Shown: one piece after another, positions 1-8,934 of the stretch | How the letters are laid out: every line of letters begins with the position of its first letter | Position numbering within the stretch: the first letter of the stretch is position 1 | Assembly: GCF_019649055.1 (NCBI RefSeq) | Contig: NW_026570455.1 | Coordinates: 46,053 to 110,052, forward strand | Source: Paramacrobiotus metropolitanus | Taxonomy: Eukaryota > Tardigrada > Eutardigrada > Parachela > Macrobiotidae | Reading direction: 5' to 3' | DNA: 64,000 nt | Made by a program: the position numbers and the translations under genes | Notes under the pieces: generated by a model | The model's input: the letters and a program-made list of their open reading frames with translations, nothing else | What the model was told of the DNA's origin: nothing | The model's database searches: none

Positions 1-2
1 AT

Positions 3-875
3 GCGGTTCTAAAAACTCACGAAAAGTTGCAAGAAGCGGCGTCAATTTGGGAAACAATGACTACCAAACAAAGACAGATTGCACTTAAAGAGCATCTGAC
101 ATTCGGCATGAAACGCCCTACAGTGCTATCGCAGATTGAAGGTTTTGACCTTGTCGAAGGATTTGTGTTGGATATAATGCACCAGTTCGATGAAGGCGTT
201 ACCAAGTACTTACTGGGACAGTTATGTGAACACGACTCTGTCTTACGGCTTCCCAAATCAAAAATTCAACAAATTAACGAGCAATGGCTGTCCGTTGTGA
301 TTCCTGGTCATCACAACCGACCACCACGAGATATTCTTGAGTATAAAAGAATGAAAGCGCATGAATTAAGATTTTTTATGCAGCATGCCGCGCCATTTGT
401 GTTAAAAAACATCTTACCGGAAAACGTTTACAAAGTTTTTTGCCATGCTTCCCGTGTTATTTGGCTGTGCACGAAAGAATCTATCACGACAACTGATATC
501 AACGAACTTCAAACTCAGTGCCATGATTTCTTAAAGTCATTTCAACATTACTTTGGAATTGGCGAGATGAAATATTCTGTCCACTTGATGCAGCATATTC
601 CATACGCGGTTGAACTGTTTGGACCGCTGCATATACTATCGTGCTACGGACCGGAACACAATATTGGCAAGATTTCTCGACGCGTCCTCGCAATGAATAA
701 CACCGCTAAGCATATCATGAACAACTTCAATATGTTAACCACCTGCGCTCTCAAATTAAATGAAGCACGGAATAACAGCACAGCTATTAGTGCGACGCAT
801 CATGCGGTTTCCGCCGTACTCGGACTGTCAAGGTTAAACCATTTATCATATTTTATCATGCTGCGAAATCGCTGA
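3..875 (+). CDS. CACTA-like transposase, 3' part (Transposase_21 end plus DUF4218-like region), cut by window edge
   Basis: The frame is open to the left edge, so the start lies outside the window. An N-terminal stretch with the pattern GFVLDIMHQFDEGV (about residues 45-60) matches the end of the transposase domain of CACTA/EnSpm-type DNA transposons. The region after it carries features typical of DUF4218: EYKRMKAHELRFFM, then MKYSVHLMQHIPYAVELFGPL and the SCYGPEHNIGK block. The protein would cut and move the element's own DNA in the nucleus. The frame stops with TGA at 873-875. The last codons (about 835-875) look unlike the family, and a GT at about 833 could be a donor leading to the downstream piece at 950-1522. 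No terminal repeats are visible. Family assignment rests on motif recognition only. Confidence 0.75.
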   Translation, partial: AVLKTHEKLQEAASIWETMTTKQRQIALKEHLTFGMKRPTVLSQIEGFDLVEGFVLDIMHQFDEGVTKYLLGQLCEHDSVLRLPKSKIQQINEQWLSVVIPGHHNRPPRDILEYKRMKAHELRFFMQHAAPFVLKNILPENVYKVFCHASRVIWLCTKESITTTDINELQTQCHDFLKSFQHYFGIGEMKYSVHLMQHIPYAVELFGPLHILSCYGPEHNIGKISRRVLAMNNTAKHIMNNFNMLTTCALKLNEARNNSTAISATHHAVSAVLGLSRLNHLSYFIMLRNR

Positions 876-949
876 TTAAATTTTTAGCTGATCCAACTTC
901 ATATTTATAATTTTTATGACTGCATTACAGGCTAAAAGTCGTAATTTAA

Positions 950-1522
950 AATTCTATTTCTAACCTACAACGAGGCTGTCTTGGATGTTTTAGAGAAGCC
1001 GAATTTTTGCCGGAAGCTGGAGTATCCGGCGCTCGCTGCACATTTATCGGCAAGGCCACTCCCCTGCCAGTTCATCATACGGTTTATCGCCTACTGCAAG
1101 AGCGTTTACATCGCTCAGCGCCGCAAATGTTTACATTCCAGCGTTGTAAAGTGGAGAATGGTATTTTTGTCCGAACAAGAGAAAGAAACGAAGGTTATTT
1201 GCGGAACGAGTGCATAGTGTGTACGGACGACGGAATTGTTATCGCAGTGGATCACGTGATTGCTGTTGTAGACGACCGCTGCGTGATCATAACCGATTCA
1301 TTCGTATCCGGTCATTTGCTATTACGTAATGATAATTACGGTCCTGTAGCCGGCACACGGGAAGCGAAAATTGACCACATTTTCCCAGCCACGTTGGATG
1401 AACAATCAGACCTAGTGCTTTTCGAGACGAAGTTCATCAGTAAACAGATGGTATTGCTACGCCCACCTAAAGATGGAATGTACATACTTAGCCCGCCATC
1501 AAATCAGTTTAGATTATCGTGA
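950..1522 (+). CDS. Probable second exon / C-terminal part of the CACTA-like transposase
   Basis: This is an open frame of about 190 codons (first in-frame stop upstream at 947), ending with TGA. It lies just downstream of the transposase piece on the same strand. Possible 3' splice sites are the AG at 929-930 (after TGCATTAC) and the AG at 973-974. The protein has alternating hydrophobic strands (ECIVCTDDGIVIAVDHVIAV, then DDRCVIITDSF), as expected for the small beta-rich domain that often follows DUF4218 in animal CACTA-like proteins. Joining it to the upstream piece is inference: the splice sites were not proved, and it could instead be an independent small exon. Confidence 0.5.
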   Translation, partial: NSISNLQRGCLGCFREAEFLPEAGVSGARCTFIGKATPLPVHHTVYRLLQERLHRSAPQMFTFQRCKVENGIFVRTRERNEGYLRNECIVCTDDGIVIAVDHVIAVVDDRCVIITDSFVSGHLLLRNDNYGPVAGTREAKIDHIFPATLDEQSDLVLFETKFISKQMVLLRPPKDGMYILSPPSNQFRLS

Positions 1523-1902
1523 TTAGAATATGCGCAGTCTGAAATTTGGAAATTAATACAGTGCATCGTCTCGTCGTCGTGCATCATCAAGCGCGCTTAA
1601 CGGCAATGTCTTGTTATCTTCGGTAATTACGCTGATTATTATTCTGCTCAAGAATTGCCGATATCCGACATTATTTTCTTGTGCGTATCTTTTTTTGTGT
1701 ACTGCCGATGAATTTGTCGTTAAAACACAAATGTTTAATCTGGTCCAGATAAAGAAGTACTGTGTACACGTTAGGATGTCCGCATGGAACGTGACTTTTG
1801 TGAAACGTTATGCAAAAGTATCTGCCACATCAGTTTTTTCGTGACTCACTCAGCCAGAACGCATAAGTATGTCTGATAACACAGAAACTATTGATAGGGC
1901 TA
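1523..1902. other. No recognisable gene
   Basis: This is AT-rich sequence with short, unconvincing open frames only. Nothing resembles a known family, and no inverted repeats stand out. Confidence 0.5.
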
Positions 1903-2226
1903 AGCATTCTCTTTCTGGTGCGATTCTTAACGTATGGAATTATAAGCCATGAATATTCTTAAACAAGATACACATGTGACCTAAGAAGTGGTTATTCAGA
2001 AGAAAAAGTCGACATTACACAAGTCTGCAATAAAATTGGCTTTCAGGAAGAAGTAGCCGGTTACTTGAACACACATTTTTCAAGCGTGCGACTAAAATTA
2101 AAAATTATATACGGTCGATCAAAGTATTACTTGAATGCATGGGGAATATTCACGGTAACGGGGAACTGATGACTTGGAGAGCCGGTCTTAATTCAGCCAT
2201 CTTCGTACTTCGTACTGCTTGTAGCA
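1903..2226. repeat. Dispersed repeat, copy 1 (partner 24228-24552)
   Basis: About 320 bp line up with 24228-24552 in the same orientation. Shared landmarks include GGTTATTCAGAAGAAAA, ACATTTTTCA followed by GCGTGC, and TATGACTTG/GATGACTTG with GTCTT and CTTCGTACT near the end. Identity is moderate and there are small indels, so the copies are old. No coding capacity is evident. Probably a fragment of an uncharacterised transposable element. Confidence 0.6.
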
Positions 2227-2277
2227 CGTCGTATTACGACGACCGTCGGTCTCCGTGCTGTCTCTGTTTGTTGGCGT

Positions 2278-2849
2278 TTAAGGGAAATGGCCCGGTACAT
2301 GGTGTTAAAAATGGGATGTATACACTAAAACTTTCGCTTTCGCGACTCCAGTTCAATTTTTTGTGATACTATATATCGTTCTAAAGCTAAAGGAGTTGTA
2401 CAGATTGTTCATAAAACCGTTTGCGCGCGCAACATTCGGTTGCTGAGATATGGCTTACTAAAATGGGCGAAACGTTTTAATGGGCAATTTTAAAATGAAT
2501 TTCAAAAATTTTAAAATTCATTCTAAAATGATGGGAAAATGCTATGAACCTGAAATTGGTTCACTTTCGACTTTATGGCCATGTGTCTTTTACAGCAAGG
2601 TTTCAAGAAGAGCGGGTAATAACCCGACTTTTGGTACACAACAATGCATTTGAACTTTTCGCCCATTTTAGTACGCCATATCTCGGCAACCGGACGTTGC
2701 GCGGGCAAACGGTTTTCAGAACAATATATATAAACTATTTAGCTTTCGAATGACATGCAGTAGTACAGAAAATTGATTCGCAGTGCGCGAAAGCGAAAGT
2801 TTTAGTGTATGTATCCCATTTTTGACACCATGTACCGGGACATTTTCCT
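2278..2849. mobile_element. Fold-back TTAA element, subfamily 1, copy with internal deletion
   Basis: The left end starts at TTAA followed by GGGAAATGGCCCGGTACATGG, and the right end (to 2848) is its inverted complement. Beyond the tips the arms also mirror each other: the CTTTCGCTTTCGCG block at about 2335 faces CGCGAAAGCGAAAG at about 2787. The second half of the arm (about 2545-2700) has its mirror partly deleted. The right-hand TTAA is missing; TG follows CATTTTCC. TTAA target sites and lack of coding sequence suggest a piggyBac-dependent non-autonomous element, but this is inferred from the target site alone. Confidence 0.8.
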
Positions 2850-3164
2850 GTCTGCTCTTTGCCAGCTGTTGGCAGCCTGACTGGACACGTTGTCAGCTCA
2901 TCCAGCATCCTCATCAGAGTTTCCACTGTCCAGTTCATGGTGTCGGAGTCCCCCCGGCGGTGCACAATGAATGTGCATTTATCCCAGCCGAATCGCACGT
3001 GGAAACGACCGCTGTCCTCCGTGGCGAGCGTCGCTGTCTGCGAACCGTGAACTCGGCAGCAGCGGGCTTTAAAATAATTATAAATTGAATTATTTCCATG
3101 GCACGATGGCTCATTACCGACGGGAACATCCAGGGTAATCTGCCGGACTTCATGTTGCAGAATC
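2850..3164 (-). pseudogene. Host exon of unknown function, interrupted by the fold-back element
   Basis: Reading leftward from a good 3' splice site (ATATTACAG, exon from 3164), the frame is open through the whole stretch. It includes a very protein-like run with SGRFHVRFGWDKCTF, then MNWTVETLMRMLDELTTC. At 2849 the frame enters the tip of the TTAA element, and the remaining codons down to 2735 are transposon sequence (CPGTWCQKWD...). A weak internal intron (GT at about 3116, AG at about 3040) is possible but would change frame. I do not recognise the family. Either the gene is broken by the insertion, or the element supplies its C-terminus. Confidence 0.45.
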
Positions 3165-3242
3165 CTGTAATATCGACGACCCTTCACGTACTTGGCTTAT
3201 GTGAAGGGGCGCCGAAAATTCAAGACCAGCGAGAAGGGCCAA

Positions 3243-3345
3243 GGACGTAGACGTGTTGTTAGGATCCGCATCCGTGTACTGACATCCTGACAACACGACC
3301 ACGTCCTTTACGTGTTATTAGGATGCCCATGCACGGATGCGCTCA
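3243..3345. repeat. Cluster of short direct and inverted repeats
   Basis: GACGTGTTGTTAGGATCCGC (about 3250) recurs as ACGTGTTATTAGGATGCCC (about 3309). Between them CATCCTGACAACACG is an inverted, imperfect match, so a stem-loop can form. No larger element is recognised. Confidence 0.45.
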
Positions 3346-3543
3346 TCAAAGCCGTCGCGCAGATGAGAGAGCACTGCACTTGTGGATGGCCTTCTCGGCA
3401 CGTTGAGACGGCAGGGTGTACACAGTGACGTGCCACCGGCAACGGCAGGCGCCATTTCGCCACTGGCAAGCGGTAAAACATGACAGTTTTCACAAACGCG
3501 GACATAACAAGAAAGGAGTCTGCCATCTTCAAGAAGTGCCACT
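3318..3543 (-). CDS. Terminal exon with a CxxC...CxxC (zinc-ribbon-like) motif
   Basis: A textbook 3' splice site (TGTTTCTGATTTCAG) precedes 3543. From there 74 codons are open to TAA at 3318-3320, after one base that completes a split codon. The peptide has VALLEDGRLLSCYVRVCENC near its start and LCTPCRLN about 28 residues later, so two CxxC pairs about 24 residues apart could bind one zinc. It ends LRDGFDERIRAWAS. The family is not recognised. No upstream exon could be placed with confidence, because the 3785-4733 element lies just upstream and may sit in the preceding intron. A second reading frame through the same stretch is also open but looks less protein-like. Confidence 0.5.
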
Positions 3544-3784
3544 CTGAAATCAGAAACAGGCGCATTTGTCAACGTTCTGCGTCCGCTAAGAAAACCATAG
3601 AAGTATCACTTCTTAAGAGTGTTATTTGGAGACATTCTTTTGAAGTTCTGAAATAAATTTCATAATTTCTTTGTTTCCATATGCCTTCGTACTGTAGGTT
3701 TCTTAGGGTTACGTACATAGGATTTCTGTTTTCTGATATTATAACTTATAACTGGTTTTATTGGTCAAGCATACTCAGTACAGA

Positions 3785-4733
3785 TACGAGGGTTACTCGG
3801 AAAGTAATGATAATCAGTATCAGTTAATAATCATAAAATTATGCACTGATTTTTTAAAAACTGTAGCATTCATAACTAGATCATAGGGCAATGGCCGTGG
3901 CCATACCGCCTAAGGTTGGCGGCTAGCAAGGCTCTGAACATGGCTGGGTAGCGCTGATTTTTCACTGATCACTGAAAGCGTTGCCTTAATTACTGGCCAG
4001 TTTTCATGATATTATTTTGAAAAATTGATTTGCAGAGAGAAGTGTAGAATTTTTCATGCTGTATTGCCTGTTCTGTCGCCTTAATAAGGACCATTCTTTG
4101 CTGATGTTGCCAGTTGGTTCCAGCGAACTCCCACCGAGCACTCCGTTTTGACAACGGTGCTCAAATTTTGGAATATTTTTTTGAGTTTCCACTTTCGAAA
4201 AGTAATCATAGTCAAAACCCTGATCGAGAAGGATCCTTTTCCGACCCCGAAGCAATAGCAGAGGGTCTAATCATTATGGAAGGAAAGGTGTCGAGAGTGT
4301 GCTGCAGCTGCTTACTGATAACGCAGAAGAAAATGGTTTCTGGCACGGTATCATCCGTGTGGTGCAATATCGCGAAAATCCACAGATAAGCACCCCGTCC
4401 CTGATTTATTTTTTTTCTCGGCCTGGAGTAAAATTATCGTTCCACATTATTTTTCTTAGTTTACCTTAGTCCTTTATCTGTTCCAAATATTTCCTGGCTT
4501 GAAAAATTGTTGCGGGGCAAAAGTTTGAAATTATGAATAACTGGAAGAAAATATCAGTACACCGATCTCTAAGATACCGCCTAATTTCTTTTCGAAAACG
4601 TTTGATGAGTGGCTGTTTAGCTGTTTGCGTTGTATAGAGATTAAGGGACATTGTTTTGAGAAAATACGAGGAAAGCGCTGATGCAATAAAAAATCGTGCG
4701 ATAGTTATCATTACTTTCCGAGTAACCCTCGTA
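3785..4733. mobile_element. Non-autonomous TA-flanked (Tc1/mariner-like) element
   Basis: The ends are perfect 29-base inverted repeats beginning TACGAGGGTTACTCGG and continuing AAAGTAATGATAA. They lie at 3785-3813 and 4705-4733, with TA at both outer ends. The CGAGGGT...AAAGTAATG type of end is common among mariner-like transposons. The roughly 890-bp interior has no intact transposase. Short open frames exist, for example 4114-4389 on the plus strand, but I cannot align them to mariner motifs, so it is either a MITE or a strongly decayed copy. Confidence 0.7.
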
Positions 4734-4786
4734 CATAACAGTTAGCGAAAGAATCACAAAACTACAACAGAAAAATTTCGTGTACT

Positions 4787-4966
4787 TTATCCTGTAGTAT
4801 ATGTCAGAGGATATTCAGTACAGATTGTACAGTACTCTTCGCCATCGTGCAGACAAGGTTCTCTGGAGGAATCAACGTCACTCCACACCTTGTCGCCGTC
4901 AGAGTCCTGAATGTATTCCAGCCAGCCCGCATCCCTCTCCATCCGCACGGCGACCGTATTATGGAA
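4787..4966 (-). CDS. Probable terminal exon, acidic peptide, unknown family
   Basis: An AG (GAGTGAGTGCAG) precedes 4966, and the frame is open for 59 codons to TAA at 4787. The upstream codon in this frame is TGA, so the exon cannot extend further left in the reading direction. The peptide includes RMERDAGWLEYIQDSDGDKV and CLHDGEEYCTICTEYPLT. It is acidic and has a closely spaced cysteine pair. The exon at 5245-5458 lies upstream on the same strand, but its donor phase (1) does not fit this phase-0 acceptor. An extra exon or a different gene model is needed if they belong together. Confidence 0.4.
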   Translation of the reverse strand, partial: FHNTVAVRMERDAGWLEYIQDSDGDKVWSDVDSSREPCLHDGEEYCTICTEYPLTYTTG

Positions 4967-5244
4967 CTGCACTCACTCGCAACCAACAGCCGCCGCAATG
5001 GCGACATTACTAACCGGGAATCCAGCCATGCTAGAATAAGCAACGGCACTACATCTAATGAACAACTACGGTACGAGGTACATCAACATTCGACATCAAC
5101 TGGGAACTAATGCCAAAACAACTGCAGATCAATATATACTGCCCAGCAACAATCAGAAACCATTAACGTTGTAAAACGTTGTAAAAGTTCTTTAGATCTC
5201 GATAACTACACGGTCAAATCACTTGAAACTGGAAACTTGCTTAC

Positions 5245-5458
5245 CAAACACCGTGCATATCAACTGAACCAGGGCCCCAGGCCATACCGCTGCTAAGCTG
5301 TCATAGAACGTCGGTGTGGGTATGGCCAGCTCACAGGGCGTCTGCAGCGCCACCGGAAATGGCGAAAAATGACACATCCGGGCGGTGATCCGGAGTAGCC
5401 ATAATGTTTCCATACATGTCTTTTTTCTCCTGACTTCGGAAACGCCCTGTTCGATGAC
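5245..5458 (-). CDS. Internal exon with strong splice sites, unknown family
   Basis: The exon is bounded by a good acceptor (CAACTGTCTGGCCAG before 5458) and a strong donor (TTTG then GTAAGC at 5244-5239). It is open for 71 codons plus one base. The peptide includes METLWLLRITARMCHFSPF and CELAIPTPTFYDSLAAVWPG. The composition looks like a folded protein and no stop or low-complexity run occurs, but I do not recognise the family. Base composition is more GC-rich than the flanks. Confidence 0.45.
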
Positions 5459-5578
5459 CTGGCCAGACAGTTGTAGTTTTTACAAGAACGCTTTACTAGT
5501 GAAAGAAATGTATAATAAAATTTCTTCCGTACATTTCCATAATTCGGCTATGGCCACACTAGAGCGCTCAGTACATTA

Positions 5579-6376
5579 TTAAGGAAAATGGCCCGGTACA
5601 TGGTGTCATAAATGGGATACATGCACTAAAACTTTCGCTTTCGCGTACTCCGAATCACTTTTTTGTAATACTTTATATCCTTCAAAAGCTAAATGATTTG
5701 TATACATATATAAGTTTTTATTTCACAAAATGCGGTAACATCACAGTTTCAAAACAATAATTCAAAGCAACACATTGTTCGGAAAACTATTTGTATACAT
5801 TGCTCTGAAAACCGTTTACACGCGCAACATCCGGTTGCCGAGATATGCCGTACTAAACTGGGAGAAAAGTTTAAATGCATTGTCGTGTACCAAAAGTCTG
5901 GTTATTACCCGATCTTCTTGAAACTTTGCTGTAAAAGACACATGGACATAAAGTCGAACGTGAACCAATATCATATCCATATATATAGCATTTGTTTCCG
6001 ATTTTAAAATGAATTTCAAAAATTCTAAAATTCGTCTTAAAACCTGAAATTGGTTCACTTTCGACTTTGTGGCCATGTGTCTTTTACAGCAAAGTTTCAA
6101 AAATAACGGGTAATAACCAGGCTTTTGGTACGCGACAATGCATTTAAACTTTTCGCCCATTTTAATTCCTCATATCTCGGCAACCGGATGTTGCGCGCGT
6201 AAACGGTTTCAGAACAATGTGTACAAATCATTCAGCTTTCGAATGACATAACATATAAAGTGTTACAAAATGTTACACATATAGTGTTACAAAATAGTGA
6301 TTCGGAGTGCGCGAAAGCGAAAGTTTTAGTGCATGTATCGCATTTTTGACGCTATGTACCGGGCCATTTTCCTTAA
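5579..6376. mobile_element. Fold-back TTAA element, subfamily 1, full-length reference copy (798 bp)
   Basis: TTAA lies at both ends (5579-5582 and 6373-6376). The tips GGAAAATGGCCCGGTACATG and its inverted complement are followed by long mirrored arms, so nearly the whole element is one imperfect inverted repeat of about 390 bp per arm. The loop region is near 5990-6040. Mirrored landmarks are CTTTCGCTTTCGCG, ATGCATTGTCG with CCAAAAG, and GTTCACTTTCGACTT. No transposase frame is present. A transcript crossing it would fold into a long hairpin. Confidence 0.85.
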
Positions 6377-6437
6377 GTATCACAATGTTGGTACAAGACT
6401 GAGTACCAAAGTTATAGCTTATTTACAGCTTATTTAA

Positions 6438-6546
6438 CATTCCGTGCACGATGACGCATGTTTGTATCGGCGCACGAGTGACGAGACTGCGGTGCAGTCT
6501 AGGCAAACCGCCCGAGCGGCGTTCAAGGGTCCCGCCAGCGTAAAAT
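6438..6546. repeat. Dispersed repeat fragment (partner 24727-24822)
   Basis: Shares CATTCCGTG, then TGTTT..TATCGGC, GAGACTGC.GGTGC and GCGGCGTTCAAGG with 24727-24822. At 24.2-24.8 kb this segment lies next to the repeat that matches 1903-2226, so both fragments probably derive from one longer element. Confidence 0.55.
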
Positions 6547-7638
6547 GCCCCAAGCACCACGTGGCGTCCACGCGCAACATCATCGTGTTTTACGAACAAC
6601 GAGACGTGGTACTTATTCGCTTTAATGTATAACTGGTAGCGGTGTTCGGATCACCGCAATAAGAATCTCTTGACACCTGCATTGATGGGCCTCCTGAACA
6701 AGAACTGTGACTATAAAGGCGGAAATGATCTCCGGCGATGCCGGTATAGTTCAGCCTTGCAGTCGGATCATTCGCTCAGCTACATCCCCCATCATCCCGG
6801 CCATCCGTCTTCGCGATGCGTATCCCCCGGACCGCCAACTGCGGCTGTTCACTCGCAACAAGATTTTATTCAGCACGTGCTGCGCGCTACGACGTTTTCG
6901 CCGAATTAACCAGCAGTAGTATCGATCCGTCGGCGTTTCTCGCTGCTTATCCGACGAGCAATTCTTTCTGTACTGGCACATATGCCGTTTCTCCGCACTA
7001 TCCCTTTAAATTCCAGTTAAGCCGATTCCCAGTTTATTTTCCCAACCTTTTTCCTTGTTTAAGCGTTCTTCATCCACTAGTGGGCCTGGAGAGTTGTTGG
7101 CTAACTGATTATGCTGGTTTCCGAATCGGTAAGTAATTAGTTTAAGAATAATATTAAACTGTTCGTGGAGCGCTCGTCCTGGCTTTGTCTACCTGTTTCC
7201 TGGCAAGTGAGTCGCACTGTGGACTTTATGCAGTATTACGCGCTTTGATGGAAAACAGAAGCATTTTAGTAGTTTTCCAAATATGTTTTGTTTTATTTAA
7301 TAGAAAGGCGCGGCCTTAAATTTCAAAACGTTGGGAGCCGCTATATGTGTTTTAGCACAGTACCTATGGCGGAAAAATTTACTAACCGTGCCGTATTTAA
7401 CATTTTAACACTGGATGTACAAACATATATTGTACTTCCTTATGCTGTCCCGTTACTTCCTCATATGGCGACGTTTACTTCCTTGTATGACGTCATTTCT
7501 TACTTCCGTAGCGGACCGACGATTTTAATTTTGTCTGAATTAGAGGGCCTTTGCTGCGCTCCGGTCGATTAATGAAATCCTAATAGTTTGTAATTTGTAT
7601 CTTACAAGTACCAGGTTCAACTGTATATTCCATTGCAG
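6547..7638. other. Mostly non-coding; one weak coding-like patch
   Basis: A GC-richer patch at 6707-6916 is open in two plus-strand frames (one with FTRNKILFSTCCALRRF) without clear splice sites. A frame at 7288-7572 is open for 94 codons but is hydrophobic and AT-rich. Neither resembles a known family. The stretch ends in a good 3' splice site before the next gene, so part of it may be that gene's 5' leader and first intron. Confidence 0.35.
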
Positions 7639-8614
7639 GTACCATGCCTTTGGGAAAACTTCTTCTTCTCCCTATACACAGGCCGGAATACTCCTTAGAA
7701 TCGGACAGTGGTCTGTATGATCCGTTTGTAGTGGATATACTGGGAGCGTCCGGTGCACTGATGCGTGGGTATGTCTGTGATGTGGACGAGCACGACGTGT
7801 CCGTTAGGCTGGACGCCCACACGGTGCAGCATGCCGCGTATGGTGATGTGTGGAGTGTTAAAGATCCCGATTTCGATGAATCCACGACGGACCTGAACTC
7901 GGGCGATATCGAAGTTCGCATCGACCTCCAGGACAGCGGCGTGGCGGCGTGGACGCCGGCTCGCTTGGTGGACAGCATTCGCTGGGCGGAGACCGAATGG
8001 TACCTCCGTTCATCTCCTGCTGCGACAGTGTGCCTTCGATGCGAAGAAGTCAATTAACTTGCCTGTAGTATGTCGTAACGGGGGGACGGAGGGCGTGGAC
8101 CGCGATCTGTACACCCGATACACAGACACCTTCTTTCTCAACGTGCCTCGTTGGTCGTTCAGTGTTGCCGGCACAACGACAGCGGATTACTCGGCTTCCG
8201 TTCGCCGAATGTTCGAAGTGTGCTGTCCGGAACTGGAGGGCACACAGCTGCATCGTCTGCTGTATGGCTTAAACGCTTTCACAGTCCCCGAGCATCTGCC
8301 GGAGGAATTACATCTGGGCGTTTCTGAGCGTCTCTTTTATGCTGTAAGTAGTCAGTGCTGATCCGCTGCCGTTCTTTCTGCGTCTTTTTTACATTTCGTC
8401 CGCAACCACGGTTACTCCCGCCAAAAACGTAATCAGTGACGTAACGATCAACAATGAACATAGTAATTGTTATAATCTCGCGACATAACACTTGTATTTA
8501 ACTCTTTGTACAAAATGAACTGTTTTACGTACGCAGCAACGGGCTGAACGGTATTAAACGTGGTTGTTAAACTGCCTGCAGGTGGAACAGTCCGCCTCCC
8601 GATACCATTTCTGA
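7639..8614 (+). CDS. Agenet/Tudor-like hypothetical gene with a frameshift; three exons' worth of sequence
   Basis: An acceptor (TTCCATTGCAG) precedes 7639, and an ATG in good context (ACCATGC) lies at 7644. The first frame (7644-8057) encodes PLGKLLLLPIHRPEYSLESD, then GYVCDVDEHDVSVRLDAH, and later AAWTPARLVDSIRW. That pattern resembles small chromatin-binding or RNA-binding Tudor/Agenet folds; this is inference. The +1 frame is open from before 7990 and continues the protein-like sequence (VCRNGGTEGVDRDLYTRYTD) to a perfect donor GCT/GTAAGT at 8343/8344. Acceptor CTGCAG at 8581 then adds GTG...TTC and TGA at 8612-8614, in phase. The switch between frames at about 7990-8055 is too short for an intron, so it is either an inactivating indel or a sequence error. 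Confidence 0.5.
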
Positions 8615-8934
8615 CATCCAGACGGCCATTATGACAGAGTCGCCTCAGCGAAAACTGGTGACCCAAACGCTGCATTTATTACCATTTTTGCAGTAAATGC
8701 GGTAAAAAGACGTTTTATTGTTGTTTTCGTATTTTAATTCTCTTTGACCACTCGTCGTTTTGATGACCATCACAATACATCATTGCTCAAATACTTGTTG
8801 AGATTGATCGTTTGAGCAGTTGGCATATTCTGTACAATTTTTCTCTCAGCTGTTATAAGCGGCAATGGTTAACATGGGAGTGCAAAACGGTTACCATGCG
8901 TGTGAGTCCGACATGGTCATCTCCTGCTTATATA
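8615..8934. other. No recognisable gene
   Basis: AT-rich sequence following the terminator codon of the gene on the left. It may hold that gene's 3' untranslated region. No clear polyadenylation signal or repeat was identified. Confidence 0.4.
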
